Positions 7,111-15,026 are shown, numbered from the stretch's first letter. The stretch: DNA of 23,195 nucleotides from JBFMFE01 sp040752295 (GCA_040752295.1 JBFMFE010000089.1:1-23195), one strand, 5' to 3'. Notes: generated by a model not told the origin, from the sequence alone. A program made the numbers and translations.

Positions 7111-8139
7111 ATGAACGAGCGGAGAATCGTCTGGGTCTATCTCGAGAACAGGAACGGCGAGGCGTCCACGCCCTCGCTGTCGCTGCTGCGCGAAGGGGCG
7201 CGTCTGGCGGTCGCCGCCGGCGCCGCCCTCGAGGCGGTCGCCTTCGGACCCATCGCCCCGCCCCCCGGCGCGGCGAAACTCCTCGACGTAAGGCTGTCTC
7301 TCGCCCCGGAGAAATACCCCTGCCTGCGCCGCCGCGCGCTCGCGCGGCTCGCCGGGGAACACAATCCCCTCATCTTTCTGTTTCCGGCGACAACTGAAAG
7401 CCGGACGCTCGCCGCGCTCACGGCGGTGGAACTCGCCGCGCCCCTCGCGCCGGACTGCACGTTCCTGAGAATCGCCGAAGACGCGACCCTGCACGCCGCC
7501 CGCGAAGCCTACGCCGGAAGGCTCTCGGAGACGATACACGTCCGCCTCGAAGCGCGCCGCACGGCGGTCGTCTCTGCGCTGCCCGAGTCTCTCCCCGCCC
7601 GCGCGGCGCAGCCGTGCGAACCGCGCGCCGAAACCGTCGTCGTCCCGTTCGAGCACGATGAAGACGATCTGCGCATCCGGCTCGTGGACCGGCGGACCGT
7701 GACGGGAGGGGACGAGGACGTGGGGGACGCTGAAGTGGTCGTTTCCGGCGGACGGGGAGTCGGCGCGAAGGAGAATTTCGAATTGTTAAGGCGGCTCGCT
7801 GAACTGCTCGGCGGGACGGTGGCGGGAACGCGCGGTGCGGTCGAACGCGGATGGATAGAGCGCGGGCGCCAGGTGGGGCAGACGGGGAGGACGGTGGCGC
7901 CCGAGCTGTACTTCGCGTGCGGGCTGTCCGGCGCGCCGCAGCATCTTCTGGGCATGAAAAACTCGCGGCGCGTAGCCGCCGTCAACACCGACGCTCACGC
8001 CCCCATCTTCGCCGTCGCGGATTTCGGGGTGGTCGGCGACCTTTTCGAGGTCGTCCCGGCGCTGATCGAAAAAATAGGCGCAGCCGGAGCGTCTGCCGAT
8101 AGAGACCGTTTTTCCCGGCTCTTGCCCGGCTCCAGGTGA
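7111..8139 (+). CDS. etfA: Electron transfer flavoprotein, alpha subunit
   Basis: The 342-residue product has the ETF alpha layout: a divergent N-terminal domain (residues ~1-190) and a well conserved C-terminal FAD domain. FAD-domain signatures are VVSGGRGVGAKENFELL, GRQVGQTGRTVAPELY, FACGLSGAPQHLLGMKNS, VNTDAHAPIFAVADFGVVGDL and VVPALIEKIG. It should form a heterodimer with the etfB product in the cytoplasm. The ATG at 7111 has no good Shine-Dalgarno. Two tiny reading frames between etfB and etfA overlap end to start, which may couple translation (see findings). No ferredoxin-like extension is present. The next gene belongs to an AT-richer, probably acquired block, so the etf transcript probably ends in the 86-bp gap. 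Confidence 0.92.
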   Translation: MNERRIVWVYLENRNGEASTPSLSLLREGARLAVAAGAALEAVAFGPIAPPPGAAKLLDVRLSLAPEKYPCLRRRALARLAGEHNPLIFLFPATTESRTLAALTAVELAAPLAPDCTFLRIAEDATLHAAREAYAGRLSETIHVRLEARRTAVVSALPESLPARAAQPCEPRAETVVVPFEHDEDDLRIRLVDRRTVTGGDEDVGDAEVVVSGGRGVGAKENFELLRRLAELLGGTVAGTRGAVERGWIERGRQVGQTGRTVAPELYFACGLSGAPQHLLGMKNSRRVAAVNTDAHAPIFAVADFGVVGDLFEVVPALIEKIGAAGASADRDRFSRLLPGSR

Positions 8140-8225
8140 TCCGGTAAAATTGAAAGCCAGACTTGGCAGGTCAACACGAATTAAGCGTTATATGCTTCGA
8201 TTTCCGATTTTCGGGACGGTGAACC

Positions 8226-8630
8226 ATGACTTTTCCCAAATCCAGGCTCGATTCCATACTCGTGAATGATAAAAAGAAAGAAAAACCCAACAATGAATCA
8301 GCAGGGGCAAAATGGCGGCATCCCGGAGGCAAGCTGTTCGACAGCGGCGCCGAAAACCTTTCGGACACCGAACTCCTTGCCATTCTTATTTCCACCGGAA
8401 TCAAAGGAAAACCAGCCGAAAAAATAGCCGAGGAGATAATGTTGAAATTCGGCTCGATCAGAGGGCTGACCAACCAGCCGGCTGCTGAATTTCTGAAAAT
8501 AAAGGGGCTTGCCGATGTCAAACTCGCGAGAATTATCGCCGCGCTCGAAATCACCAGAAGATGCGTAGATATAATTGTCAGGGACTTGAAAGAAGATAAG
8601 GAGTTTCACAAAGAAGTTTTTGGCGAGTAA
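8226..8630 (+). CDS. Orphan RadC-type (UPF0758) N-terminal helix-hairpin-helix protein
   Basis: The 134-residue product matches only the N-terminal part of RadC/UPF0758 proteins: LSDTELLAILISTGIKGKPAEKIAEEIM, FGSIRGL, then the HhH-like FLKIKGLADVKLARIIAALEITRR. Full RadC is ~225 residues and continues into a JAB/MPN metalloprotease-like domain with a HxH...D zinc site. Here the chain ends about 20 residues after the HhH segment in a charged tail, so the catalytic domain is absent. The frame is intact with an orderly stop at 8628-8630, and no JAB coding remains downstream, so it is either a fixed truncation or a genuine small DNA-binding protein. It lies 12 bp before the restriction enzyme gene and shares its composition. 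An accessory or regulatory role for that enzyme is inference. The ribosome site (GGACGGTG) is weak. Confidence 0.8.
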   Translation: MTFPKSRLDSILVNDKKKEKPNNESAGAKWRHPGGKLFDSGAENLSDTELLAILISTGIKGKPAEKIAEEIMLKFGSIRGLTNQPAAEFLKIKGLADVKLARIIAALEITRRCVDIIVRDLKEDKEFHKEVFGE

Positions 8631-8642
8631 TATTTACAGAAT

Positions 8643-11600
8643 ATGACGAAGCGAAAAAAAACAAACATAAAAACGCCTACGGCTTTCAGTGCGGAAACAT
8701 ACAAAACCGAACGATCCGCCGTGGCCGTGTTTATGCATTGGATGCGGGAAATTATCACGAACAAAGGTATCGAACTGGGAATGCCGGACGTGGAAACCTC
8801 GGCAGACGACAGAAAGATGCCGGACACGATTATTTATGAATCGCCGCGCGGCAAAAGGGTTTTGTGCGTAATAGAAGCGAAACTGCCCGCTTTTGATATA
8901 TTCGATGAAAAGCAAATAAAAGAGCCGGCAAGGGCAAAAGCCACGGCAAGAAGGGCGAAATACTTCGCCGTGACCAACTTCAAAAGACTTTTATGGTTTA
9001 ACACCGAAAAGGTTAATGCGCTCCTGCCCGAAGAAGAACAGATTGTCGAAAAATACGCTCTTTCAGAAATCACGGACATCAACGAACTGGAGCAAACAAG
9101 ATTCAGCAGTCCCATAAAAAGGGAGCTGGAAAATTTTCTTCGGAAACTGGCGGCCGTTCATACCGGCAAAGAACCCGAACCGAAGCTGGCAATAGACGAT
9201 TTTCTGGTTTTCAGGCTTCATGAAAAAATAAACGCGCTTTCCGTTTATTACAGAAGAATCATTGATGATCAATGCCACAAGACCCCTTCGTTCGCGAAAA
9301 ATCTCGGATTGTGGTTTTACAGTCAGGGCTGGGATTTTAATTGGCAGCCGCAGGATTTCGACAAAGCGGCGAGACAGACCGCGTACCTGCTCGTAAACAA
9401 AATCATTTTCTACAATTTGCTCCAGGCCAAAAGGCCGCGGGATTTGGACCCGCTCGATATCCCCGAGACTCGCACTAAGGGCGCGAGGCTGCGCGCCGAC
9501 CTCAAGGCTTGCTTCGATGATGTTTTAAAAATAGATTACGAGACGATTTTTACGACTGATTTCATAGACACGCTCGCCTTCCCAGACTCGGATGAGGTCG
9601 TTAGCGAGATAAAGGAACTCATCGTCGTTCTGAAAAGATATAATTTCTCCTCGCTCGGCTTCGACATAATAGGAAGGATATTCGAACGGCTCATCCCCGA
9701 AGAGGAGCGCCACAACCTGGGGCAGTATTTCACAAGTCCCGACGTCGTTGACCTCATTCTCGGATTCTGTCTTCAACACGAAAACGACATGATACTCGAC
9801 CCATCCTGCGGCGCCGGCACGTTCCTCGTGCGGGCATATCAGCACAAAAAGCTTCTGAACCAGAGACTGCCGCACAATAAAATTCTCGACACCCTTTGGG
9901 GATGCGACATCGCCAAGTTTCCCGCCCATCTTTCCACGATTAATCTTGCCGTCAATGACCTGGGCGTGGACAGGAACTACCCGAACATAATTCATGAAGA
10001 CTTTTTTAAGTTGCTTGTCGGCGACAGAGGTTTTGAAGCGCCGCGCGCCTGGCGTAAAGCGCGCGCATCCACCCTCGGTGTCGAGGAACGTGAAATAATC
10101 TGCCCCGCGCGCTTCGACGCCGTGGTGGGCAATCCGCCGTACACCCGGCAGGAGGAAATTTCCGAAACCGGCGTTGACAAGCAGAATCTGATAGAAAACG
10201 CGTTGGAACATTCAGGAGCGAAATCCGCCAAAATATCAAAACGCGCCGGCATCCACGCCTATTTCTTCGTCCACGGCACGAAGTTCCTCAGAGAAGGCGG
10301 CGTCTTCGGATTCATTGTCTCCAACTCATGGCTGGACGCCGATTTCGGCAAGGGACTTCAAGCTTTTTTTCTCGAAAATTACAAAATCACTGCAATCATC
10401 GAATCAAAGGTCGAGCGCTGGTTCGCTGAAGCCGACATCAATACATGCATCGTCATACTCGAAAAATGCGCGGACGAAAAAGCAAGGGGTGAAAACCTTG
10501 TCCGCTTCGTCCAAATGAAGAAGCCCCTGCGCCGCTTTATCCCCCCGGCGCAGGACATCTGGGAAAAACGAGTTGAACGGCGCAACGCCATAGACAGCCT
10601 CAAAAAAACCATCCTCGCGCACAACGATTTTTACGAAAACGAGGATTTGAAAATATTCCCGATAAGACAGAAACTCCTCTGGGATGAGGGATATGACGGT
10701 GAAAACAAGAAATACGAGGGGGCAAAGTGGGGAAAATATATTCGGGCAAATGGAATATACTTCAATGTGATGGAGAAAGGAAAAGGGAAACTTGTACATT
10801 TGGCGGAAGTAGCCGATATTTGCCGCGGTTTTACCACCGGTGCTGATCCATGGTTTTATGTGTCCAATATTACTGCCACAACCGAACATGATTATGTTAA
10901 CCGCATGTTTCGAAGCAGCGGCTACGAAGGGAAATTATCCGATTTAATATTGGTTCAAAGCGGCGACGGCACAAAATGGCTTGTTGAAAACAAATATGTC
11001 TTTCCAGTAATTAGAAACCCGGATAAATACAGCAGCATTTTTATTGATGTCAATGAAATTAAAGACTTTGTTGTAATTATAAGGGAACCGAGGAAAAAGC
11101 TGAAAGGAAGTTTGGTGGAAAAATATATAAGACACGGTGAGACCAAACAATACAAGATGGGTAAAGAAAAAGTGTCGGTACCCTCCAAGACGGACACATG
11201 CTCTAACAGGAAGTATTGGTATCAGTTGCCGGAAATTTCCCCTTCACGGATCTTATGGCAGAAAGCATTTTACACCAGTTTCAGACACAATCTCACGAAT
11301 AAGGTCGTGTTCGCGAACCAGAGGTTTTATCATTTATATCCTCTCAAGAAAATGGATGTTGAGACGATTGCGGCGAGCTTGAACTCGACATTAATTCCAT
11401 TTCATCTTGAACTCCAGCGCGCAGCCTTGGGTCTCGGCGCTGGTGAAGCGACAGTGGAAGAAACAAGCCGGATTATGATAGTCGCGCCAAATGCGCTGCA
11501 AGCTTCCACAAAACGCAAGCTTGTGAAAACATTAAACAAACTGGGCAGGAGGGAAATCGGCTCCATCTTCGACGAACTTGGAGCGGCGTCGCCTGAAGAG

Positions 11601-11840
11601 ACCGCTCTTGAGAAAGTCAGGTCCGACAGACGGGAACTTGACAAAATCATAATGGGCGAGATTCTCGGATTGGACGACGAGGAGCAGCTTGACGTTTATC
11701 GCGCGGTGATTGATCTTGTGAAGTCGCGCCTCACAAAGGCGAAGAGCCTTAACAATAACAAAAAGGCGAATGAAGACGGGGAACTTGATGCGATCACCGA
11801 TACGATAGTGGAGCGATTGAAAACGGTGAATCGGCGATGA
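8643..11840 (+). CDS. Type IIG-like restriction-modification enzyme (nuclease, N6-adenine methylase and target recognition in one chain)
   Basis: A 1065-residue single-chain enzyme. The N-terminus has a PD-(D/E)XK nuclease motif: P60-D61, then E78-A79-K80 in VLCVIEAK. A helical linker follows to ~340. The methylase core begins NLGQYFTSPDVVDLIL; motif I is DPSCGAGTFLV (D386), and the catalytic motif IV is NPPY at 497-500. N-terminal nuclease, gamma-class methylase and C-terminal specificity region (about 680-930) is the Type IIG order; residues ~960-1060 look helical. It would methylate adenine at its own target site and cleave unmodified DNA, usually at a fixed distance. The target is not predictable. 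ATG 8643 lacks a clear Shine-Dalgarno, suggesting coupling to the upstream gene. No frameshift is seen. The specificity region is more AT-rich than the methylase core. Confidence 0.9.
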   Translation: MTKRKKTNIKTPTAFSAETYKTERSAVAVFMHWMREIITNKGIELGMPDVETSADDRKMPDTIIYESPRGKRVLCVIEAKLPAFDIFDEKQIKEPARAKATARRAKYFAVTNFKRLLWFNTEKVNALLPEEEQIVEKYALSEITDINELEQTRFSSPIKRELENFLRKLAAVHTGKEPEPKLAIDDFLVFRLHEKINALSVYYRRIIDDQCHKTPSFAKNLGLWFYSQGWDFNWQPQDFDKAARQTAYLLVNKIIFYNLLQAKRPRDLDPLDIPETRTKGARLRADLKACFDDVLKIDYETIFTTDFIDTLAFPDSDEVVSEIKELIVVLKRYNFSSLGFDIIGRIFERLIPEEERHNLGQYFTSPDVVDLILGFCLQHENDMILDPSCGAGTFLVRAYQHKKLLNQRLPHNKILDTLWGCDIAKFPAHLSTINLAVNDLGVDRNYPNIIHEDFFKLLVGDRGFEAPRAWRKARASTLGVEEREIICPARFDAVVGNPPYTRQEEISETGVDKQNLIENALEHSGAKSAKISKRAGIHAYFFVHGTKFLREGGVFGFIVSNSWLDADFGKGLQAFFLENYKITAIIESKVERWFAEADINTCIVILEKCADEKARGENLVRFVQMKKPLRRFIPPAQDIWEKRVERRNAIDSLKKTILAHNDFYENEDLKIFPIRQKLLWDEGYDGENKKYEGAKWGKYIRANGIYFNVMEKGKGKLVHLAEVADICRGFTTGADPWFYVSNITATTEHDYVNRMFRSSGYEGKLSDLILVQSGDGTKWLVENKYVFPVIRNPDKYSSIFIDVNEIKDFVVIIREPRKKLKGSLVEKYIRHGETKQYKMGKEKVSVPSKTDTCSNRKYWYQLPEISPSRILWQKAFYTSFRHNLTNKVVFANQRFYHLYPLKKMDVETIAASLNSTLIPFHLELQRAALGLGAGEATVEETSRIMIVAPNALQASTKRKLVKTLNKLGRREIGSIFDELGAASPEETALEKVRSDRRELDKIIMGEILGLDDEEQLDVYRAVIDLVKSRLTKAKSLNNNKKANEDGELDAITDTIVERLKTVNRR

Positions 11841-12220
11841 TGCTCATCGGCGAATTCTACAAGGAAAAAATACTCTCCCTGCCGAAGAAAGCTCTAATGG
11901 AAATGGAACTTCCATACGGCTCGGAGCCGTCAAGAGTTGAGCAGGATTTGTTCGGATGGAATCTCCGCGTCGGCAAGGAGCTTATCGAATGCCGCTCCGA
12001 GGAAGAAGCACGATTCTTGAAAGTATTTCAGGATATAGGTTACAGGGATGTAATGATACCTAAAAGCCTTGACTATATCAAGGAGCTGATTTCCGAATTA
12101 GAAGACCTCAGGGCGGGAATGGATGAAGTAATTGATTATTATGTCGAGTGCTTGATAAGCCTTAAGAAGCGGGAACGAGTAAGGCAGATGGTTTATTCAA
12201 GGATTCGCTCATGCGAATGA
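11837..12220 (+). CDS. Protein of unknown function coupled to the restriction enzyme gene
   Basis: I do not recognise this 127-residue protein. It overlaps the restriction enzyme stop by ATGA (a second ATG at 11840 gives a 1-bp overlap), so translation is probably coupled. It is charged and mainly helical, with no signal peptide, membrane segment, zinc Cys/His cluster or enzyme motif. Residues ~45-70 read VGKELIECRSEEEARFLKVFQDIGYRDV. A heptad-like stretch (YIKELISELEDLRAGMDEVIDYYVECLISLKKRERV) could form a coiled coil, and the C-terminus is basic. Composition matches the island. A role as a partner, inhibitor or regulator of the restriction enzyme is possible by position only. Confidence 0.75.
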   Translation: MMLIGEFYKEKILSLPKKALMEMELPYGSEPSRVEQDLFGWNLRVGKELIECRSEEEARFLKVFQDIGYRDVMIPKSLDYIKELISELEDLRAGMDEVIDYYVECLISLKKRERVRQMVYSRIRSCE

Positions 12221-12355
12221 ACGAGTCCCGACGAATTGGACCTTTAATTGGGAATATTTGCATAACTGAATTTCCTCTGCTTTTCAAAGTGATCGCAAGC
12301 TGAAGCTAACCGAAGTCCTTAAGACCTGCTATAGTCAACCGCGAACCGGCGTCCG

Positions 12356-12374
12356 GAGACCGGAATCCGGTCTC
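12356..12374 (-). terminator. Hairpin at the end of the ribBA-ribH transcript
   Basis: Perfect arms GAGACCGG and CCGGTCTC with a 3-nt loop (AAT on the + strand) begin within the ribH stop codon. On the - strand no U-run follows, so it is not a classical intrinsic terminator; it could be a Rho-assisted or RNA-stabilising hairpin, and it marks the boundary with the AT-richer island. Confidence 0.4.
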
Positions 12375-12837
12375 ACAACTGTTTCATCAGATTCGCCATT
12401 TCCACCGCTGCGAGCGCCGCGTCCGCGCCCTTGTTCCCCGACTTGGTTCCCGCACGCTCCACCGCCTGCTCGATCGTGTCGGCGGTGATCACGCCGAAAC
12501 TCACCGGCACGTCCGTCTTAAGCGGTATCCCACCCAGGTTCCGCGTGATCGACCCCGCGATGTACTCAAAGTGCGGCGTCGCACCCCTGATTATCACCGC
12601 AAGGCATATCACCGCGTCCACCCTCTTGCTCATCGCCATCTTCTGCGCCGCCAGCGGCGCCTCGAACGCCCCGGGCACCCACGCCACCTCGATCGCGTCC
12701 CTCTCGGCGCCGAGCCGTATCAGCGCGTCAAGCGCTCCGTCCAGCAGCCGCCCCGATATGAAATCGTTGAACCGGCTCACAACTATCCCGAACTTCAACC
12801 CCTTCGCGTTCAGCGCACCCTCGTATATCTTCGCCAT
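12373..12837 (-). CDS. ribH: 6,7-dimethyl-8-ribityllumazine synthase
   Basis: This enzyme condenses 3,4-dihydroxy-2-butanone 4-phosphate with the ribityl-aminopyrimidine to form lumazine, the penultimate riboflavin step, usually as a 60-subunit or pentameric shell. The 154-residue product is full length. It has the N-terminal GIVVSRFNDFISGRLLDGA, the substrate loop WVPGAFEAPLAAQKMA, and RGATPHFEYI with the catalytic His. The C-terminal GNKGADAALAAVEMANLM is also typical. I chose ATG 12837 over an upstream in-frame start at 12861 because AAGGAGGAGG lies immediately before it. It follows ribBA by 25 bp on the same strand, so ribBA makes one of its two substrates. Confidence 0.95.
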   Translation of the reverse strand: MAKIYEGALNAKGLKFGIVVSRFNDFISGRLLDGALDALIRLGAERDAIEVAWVPGAFEAPLAAQKMAMSKRVDAVICLAVIIRGATPHFEYIAGSITRNLGGIPLKTDVPVSFGVITADTIEQAVERAGTKSGNKGADAALAAVEMANLMKQL

Positions 12838-12862
12838 GTGCCTCCTCCTTCCGGCGGTCATC

Positions 12863-14089
12863 TCACTTTATCTTCAGCATGTGCCCCATCTTCTTCTTCT
12901 TCGTCCGAAGGTACTCTATGTTGTTCCTGTTCGGCTCCGTCTCGATAGGTACGCGCTCCACTATCTTCAGCCCGTAGCCCTCAAGCCCCACCACCTTCCT
13001 CGGGTTGTTCGTCAAAAGCGCTATGTTCCTTATGCCCAGGTCAACCAGTATCTGCGCCCCCGTCCCGTAGTCCCTCAAATCGGGCGGAAAACCAAGTTCC
13101 GCGTTCGCCTCAACCGTGTCCTTTCCGGCGTCCTGAAGCTGATACGCCCTCAGCTTGTTGGCCAGCCCTATCCCCCTGCCTTCCTGGCGCATGTAGAGCA
13201 GCACCCCCTTGCCCTTTTTCACGATCATCTCCATCGCCTTGTGAAGCTGCGCACCGCAGTCGCACCTCAGCGAGTGGAACGTGTCACCCGTGAGGCACTC
13301 CGAGTGCACCCTCACCATAACGGTCTCGTCGCGCGTGAAGTCCCCTTTCACCAGCGCCAGATGGTGCTCGTTCTTGATCGGGCACTCGTAGGCGATCGCA
13401 GTGAACTTGCCCTCTTCGGTGGGCAGAACCGCCGTGGCGACCCTGCGCACGAGCTTCTCGGTGCAGAGCCTGTACTGTATGAGGTCCTTTATCTGTATGA
13501 TCCGCAGGTCGTGTTTTTTTGCGAAGTCCACGAGCTGTGGCAGCCGCGCCATCGTGCCGTCCTCGTTCATTATCTCGCAGATCACCCCCGCGGGGTAAAG
13601 CCCCGCGAGCCGCGCCAAATCCGTTGCCGTCTCCGTGTGCCCGGCGCGCGTGAGAACGCCCCCCGTCCGCGCTTCGAGGGGGAAGATGTGCCCCGGCCGC
13701 GAAAGGTCGCCCGGCTGCGTCCGCGGGTCCACCAGCGCCCGTATCGTCAATGCCCTGTCGTGCGCCGAAATCCCCGTCGTCGTGCCCTTTTTCACGTCCA
13801 CCGAGACCGTGAACGCCGTCTCGTGAGACTCGGTGTTCTCCGTCACCATCGGCGCGAGATCAAGCTCGCGGCACCTGTCCGCCGTCAGGGGCGCGCATAT
13901 CAGCCCGCGGGCGTGCCTGCACAGGAAATTGATGTGCTCCGCCGTCACAAGCTCGGCAGCCGTTATCAGGTCGCCCTCGTTTTCCCTGTCCTCGTCGTCC
14001 ACGACGATGACGAACTTGCCGAGCTTGATGTCCCTTATCGCGTCCTCGATGCCGCTGAAAACGCCGCCGAATTCAGTGTTTTCGCTCAT
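12863..14089 (-). CDS. ribBA: Bifunctional 3,4-dihydroxy-2-butanone-4-phosphate synthase / GTP cyclohydrolase II
   Basis: A 408-residue fusion of the usual length, feeding both branches of riboflavin synthesis. The N-terminal DHBP synthase (about 1-205) shows the acidic metal loop VDDEDRENEGDLITAAE, THE-type HFLCRHARGLIC-like segment, and RPGHIFPLEA with RAGHTEAT-like RAGHTETATDLARLAG. The C-terminal GTP cyclohydrolase II (about 206-400) has the zinc-site Cys triad in SECLTGDTFHSLRCDCGAQL, the nucleotide loop MRQEGRGIGLANKLRAY and the TNNPRKVVGLEGYGL motif. Both active sites appear intact. ATG 14089 is the only sensible start, though its Shine-Dalgarno is weak. The promoter at 14135-14163 leaves only ~40 nt of leader, too short for an FMN riboswitch, and I see no RFN consensus. 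ribD and ribE are not in the window. Confidence 0.96.
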   Translation of the reverse strand: MSENTEFGGVFSGIEDAIRDIKLGKFVIVVDDEDRENEGDLITAAELVTAEHINFLCRHARGLICAPLTADRCRELDLAPMVTENTESHETAFTVSVDVKKGTTTGISAHDRALTIRALVDPRTQPGDLSRPGHIFPLEARTGGVLTRAGHTETATDLARLAGLYPAGVICEIMNEDGTMARLPQLVDFAKKHDLRIIQIKDLIQYRLCTEKLVRRVATAVLPTEEGKFTAIAYECPIKNEHHLALVKGDFTRDETVMVRVHSECLTGDTFHSLRCDCGAQLHKAMEMIVKKGKGVLLYMRQEGRGIGLANKLRAYQLQDAGKDTVEANAELGFPPDLRDYGTGAQILVDLGIRNIALLTNNPRKVVGLEGYGLKIVERVPIETEPNRNNIEYLRTKKKKMGHMLKIK

Positions 14090-14134
14090 TGCAACGCATT
14101 CCCCGCCGCGCCCGTCAGATTTTGAAACCCGTCA

Positions 14135-14163
14135 ATTTTAACACGTCCGTCTCGATTATGCAA
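14135..14163 (-). promoter_or_regulatory. Promoter for ribBA-ribH
   Basis: On the - strand: -35 TTGCAT (14163-14158), a 17-bp spacer, and -10 TAAAAT (14140-14135). The expected start is near 14128, about 40 nt before the ribBA ATG. It lies at the edge of an AT-rich gap (14164-14346) that otherwise holds only an imperfect inverted repeat (AAGATATTCACG at 14214, CGTGTAAATATCTT at 14264). Confidence 0.55.
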
Positions 14164-14346
14164 ATAATTTGTTGCCGCGGCATGGATTTACTGTTATTAG
14201 AAAGAATAAATTAAAGATATTCACGTATTTATTCATGTTTTTTAAGGAATAGCATTCATTTCCCGTGTAAATATCTTAATATAATACACTTCAACCCCTC
14301 TTTACCTTTGTTTTTTCGTCGCCTTCCATGTTCTCCGCGGCGCCCC

Positions 14347-14865
14347 TCATCCTTTTCTCCGCTTCTCCTCACTCATCTTCTTCGCCCCGTCCCTGTACCC
14401 GTTGTCGAGGTTTACGTACAGGTTCTTGATTATCTCCTTCTCCACGAAAGGTCCGAACACGGGCATCCTTATCTCAATGAACCCGTCGCATATCTGTATC
14501 GTCTTCTCATCGCTCACCGGATGATAGCTCCATGTCCCTTTGCACGTGAATATGCTCGTGAAGTAGAAGGGTATTATCTGGAAGCTATACACGAGCGCCG
14601 CGGGGTCCCACACACCCGTCTCGCGCCAGCTGAGCATTCTGGGTTTGATAAGGTGCTGGATGAACTTCGGTATCTGCCCGTGGGCGCTGTAGAGCACGGT
14701 CAGGTACGTCTTCCCCTCCCGCTCCTCCCGCTTCTGGAGCTTGCAGCTTCTGATGTTCGGCAGGTCGCTGAACGGGTTCTCCTGCGCCCAGATGTCGAAG
14801 AAGCAGACCTTGAGTACGGTGTCAAGGTCGTGTTCGAACTCATACCTTCTATAAATCTTTACCAT
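14347..14865 (-). CDS. START/SRPBCC-like protein (resembles DUF2505)
   Basis: A 172-residue cytoplasmic protein without signal peptide or membrane helix. Alternating strands, and the C-terminal pattern GFIEIRMPVFGPFVEKEIIKNLYVNLDNGYRDG, resemble the last strand and long lid helix of SRPBCC (START-like) folds, particularly DUF2505-type proteins. Such folds bind lipids or other hydrophobic ligands in a cavity; no specific ligand is predictable. The last ten residues are Lys/Glu/Arg rich. The start at ATG 14865 follows GGGGTGA at suitable distance, and a well-formed promoter lies at 14932-14960. It appears monocistronic; ribBA downstream has its own promoter. The fold assignment rests on pattern, not on an alignment. 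Confidence 0.75.
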   Translation of the reverse strand: MVKIYRRYEFEHDLDTVLKVCFFDIWAQENPFSDLPNIRSCKLQKREEREGKTYLTVLYSAHGQIPKFIQHLIKPRMLSWRETGVWDPAALVYSFQIIPFYFTSIFTCKGTWSYHPVSDEKTIQICDGFIEIRMPVFGPFVEKEIIKNLYVNLDNGYRDGAKKMSEEKRRKG

Positions 14866-14931
14866 CCGTAATCACCCCGCGCGGATTTCAAAGAGATTCG
14901 TTCCTGTCCGCAACGTAAGCAATCTTAATCA

Positions 14932-14960
14932 ATCATAGTATCCGCCCCTTGCGCATTCAA
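14932..14960 (-). promoter_or_regulatory. Promoter for the START-like gene
   Basis: On the - strand: -35 TTGAAT (14960-14955), a 17-bp spacer, and -10 TATGAT (14937-14932). The expected start near 14925 leaves a 60-nt leader. Position, spacing and strand all fit the gene ending at 14347. Confidence 0.6.
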
Positions 14961-15026
14961 GATTTACAGGCTGTTTCATCATTGTAATCATTCGCACATT
15001 CTTCGTCACGATGGATTGCGGAGTCA

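Larger units (their letters stand above)
8150..12345. other. AT-richer genomic island carrying a restriction-modification cassette
   Basis: Composition changes abruptly after the etfA stop: codons such as aaa, gaa, att and ata become common, where flanking genes prefer G/C in third position. The GC-rich style returns at ribH. Within are three + strand genes with tight spacing (12 bp, then a 4-bp overlap), as in a single operon. I found no integrase, tRNA gene or flanking direct repeats, so the transfer mechanism is unknown. The gap at 12221-12355 holds no gene. Confidence 0.7.

Noticed and set aside
8163..8194. Possible promoter before the RadC-like gene: TTGGCA and TATATG
   Set aside because: The spacer is 20 bp, too long for a normal sigma70 promoter, and the -10 is weak.
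8140..12372. Attachment sites, integrase or tRNA gene bounding the restriction island
   Set aside because: I searched both borders by eye and found no tRNA, no integrase and no clear flanking direct repeat.
12431..14125. Long + strand reading frame of 564 codons opposite ribH and ribBA
   Set aside because: It is rich in Arg, His, Pro and Val without any family motif, and lies wholly antisense to two clearly conserved genes; it is a GC-composition shadow.
14090..14346. FMN riboswitch before ribBA
   Set aside because: No RFN consensus could be found, and the promoter candidate leaves a leader of only about 40 nt.
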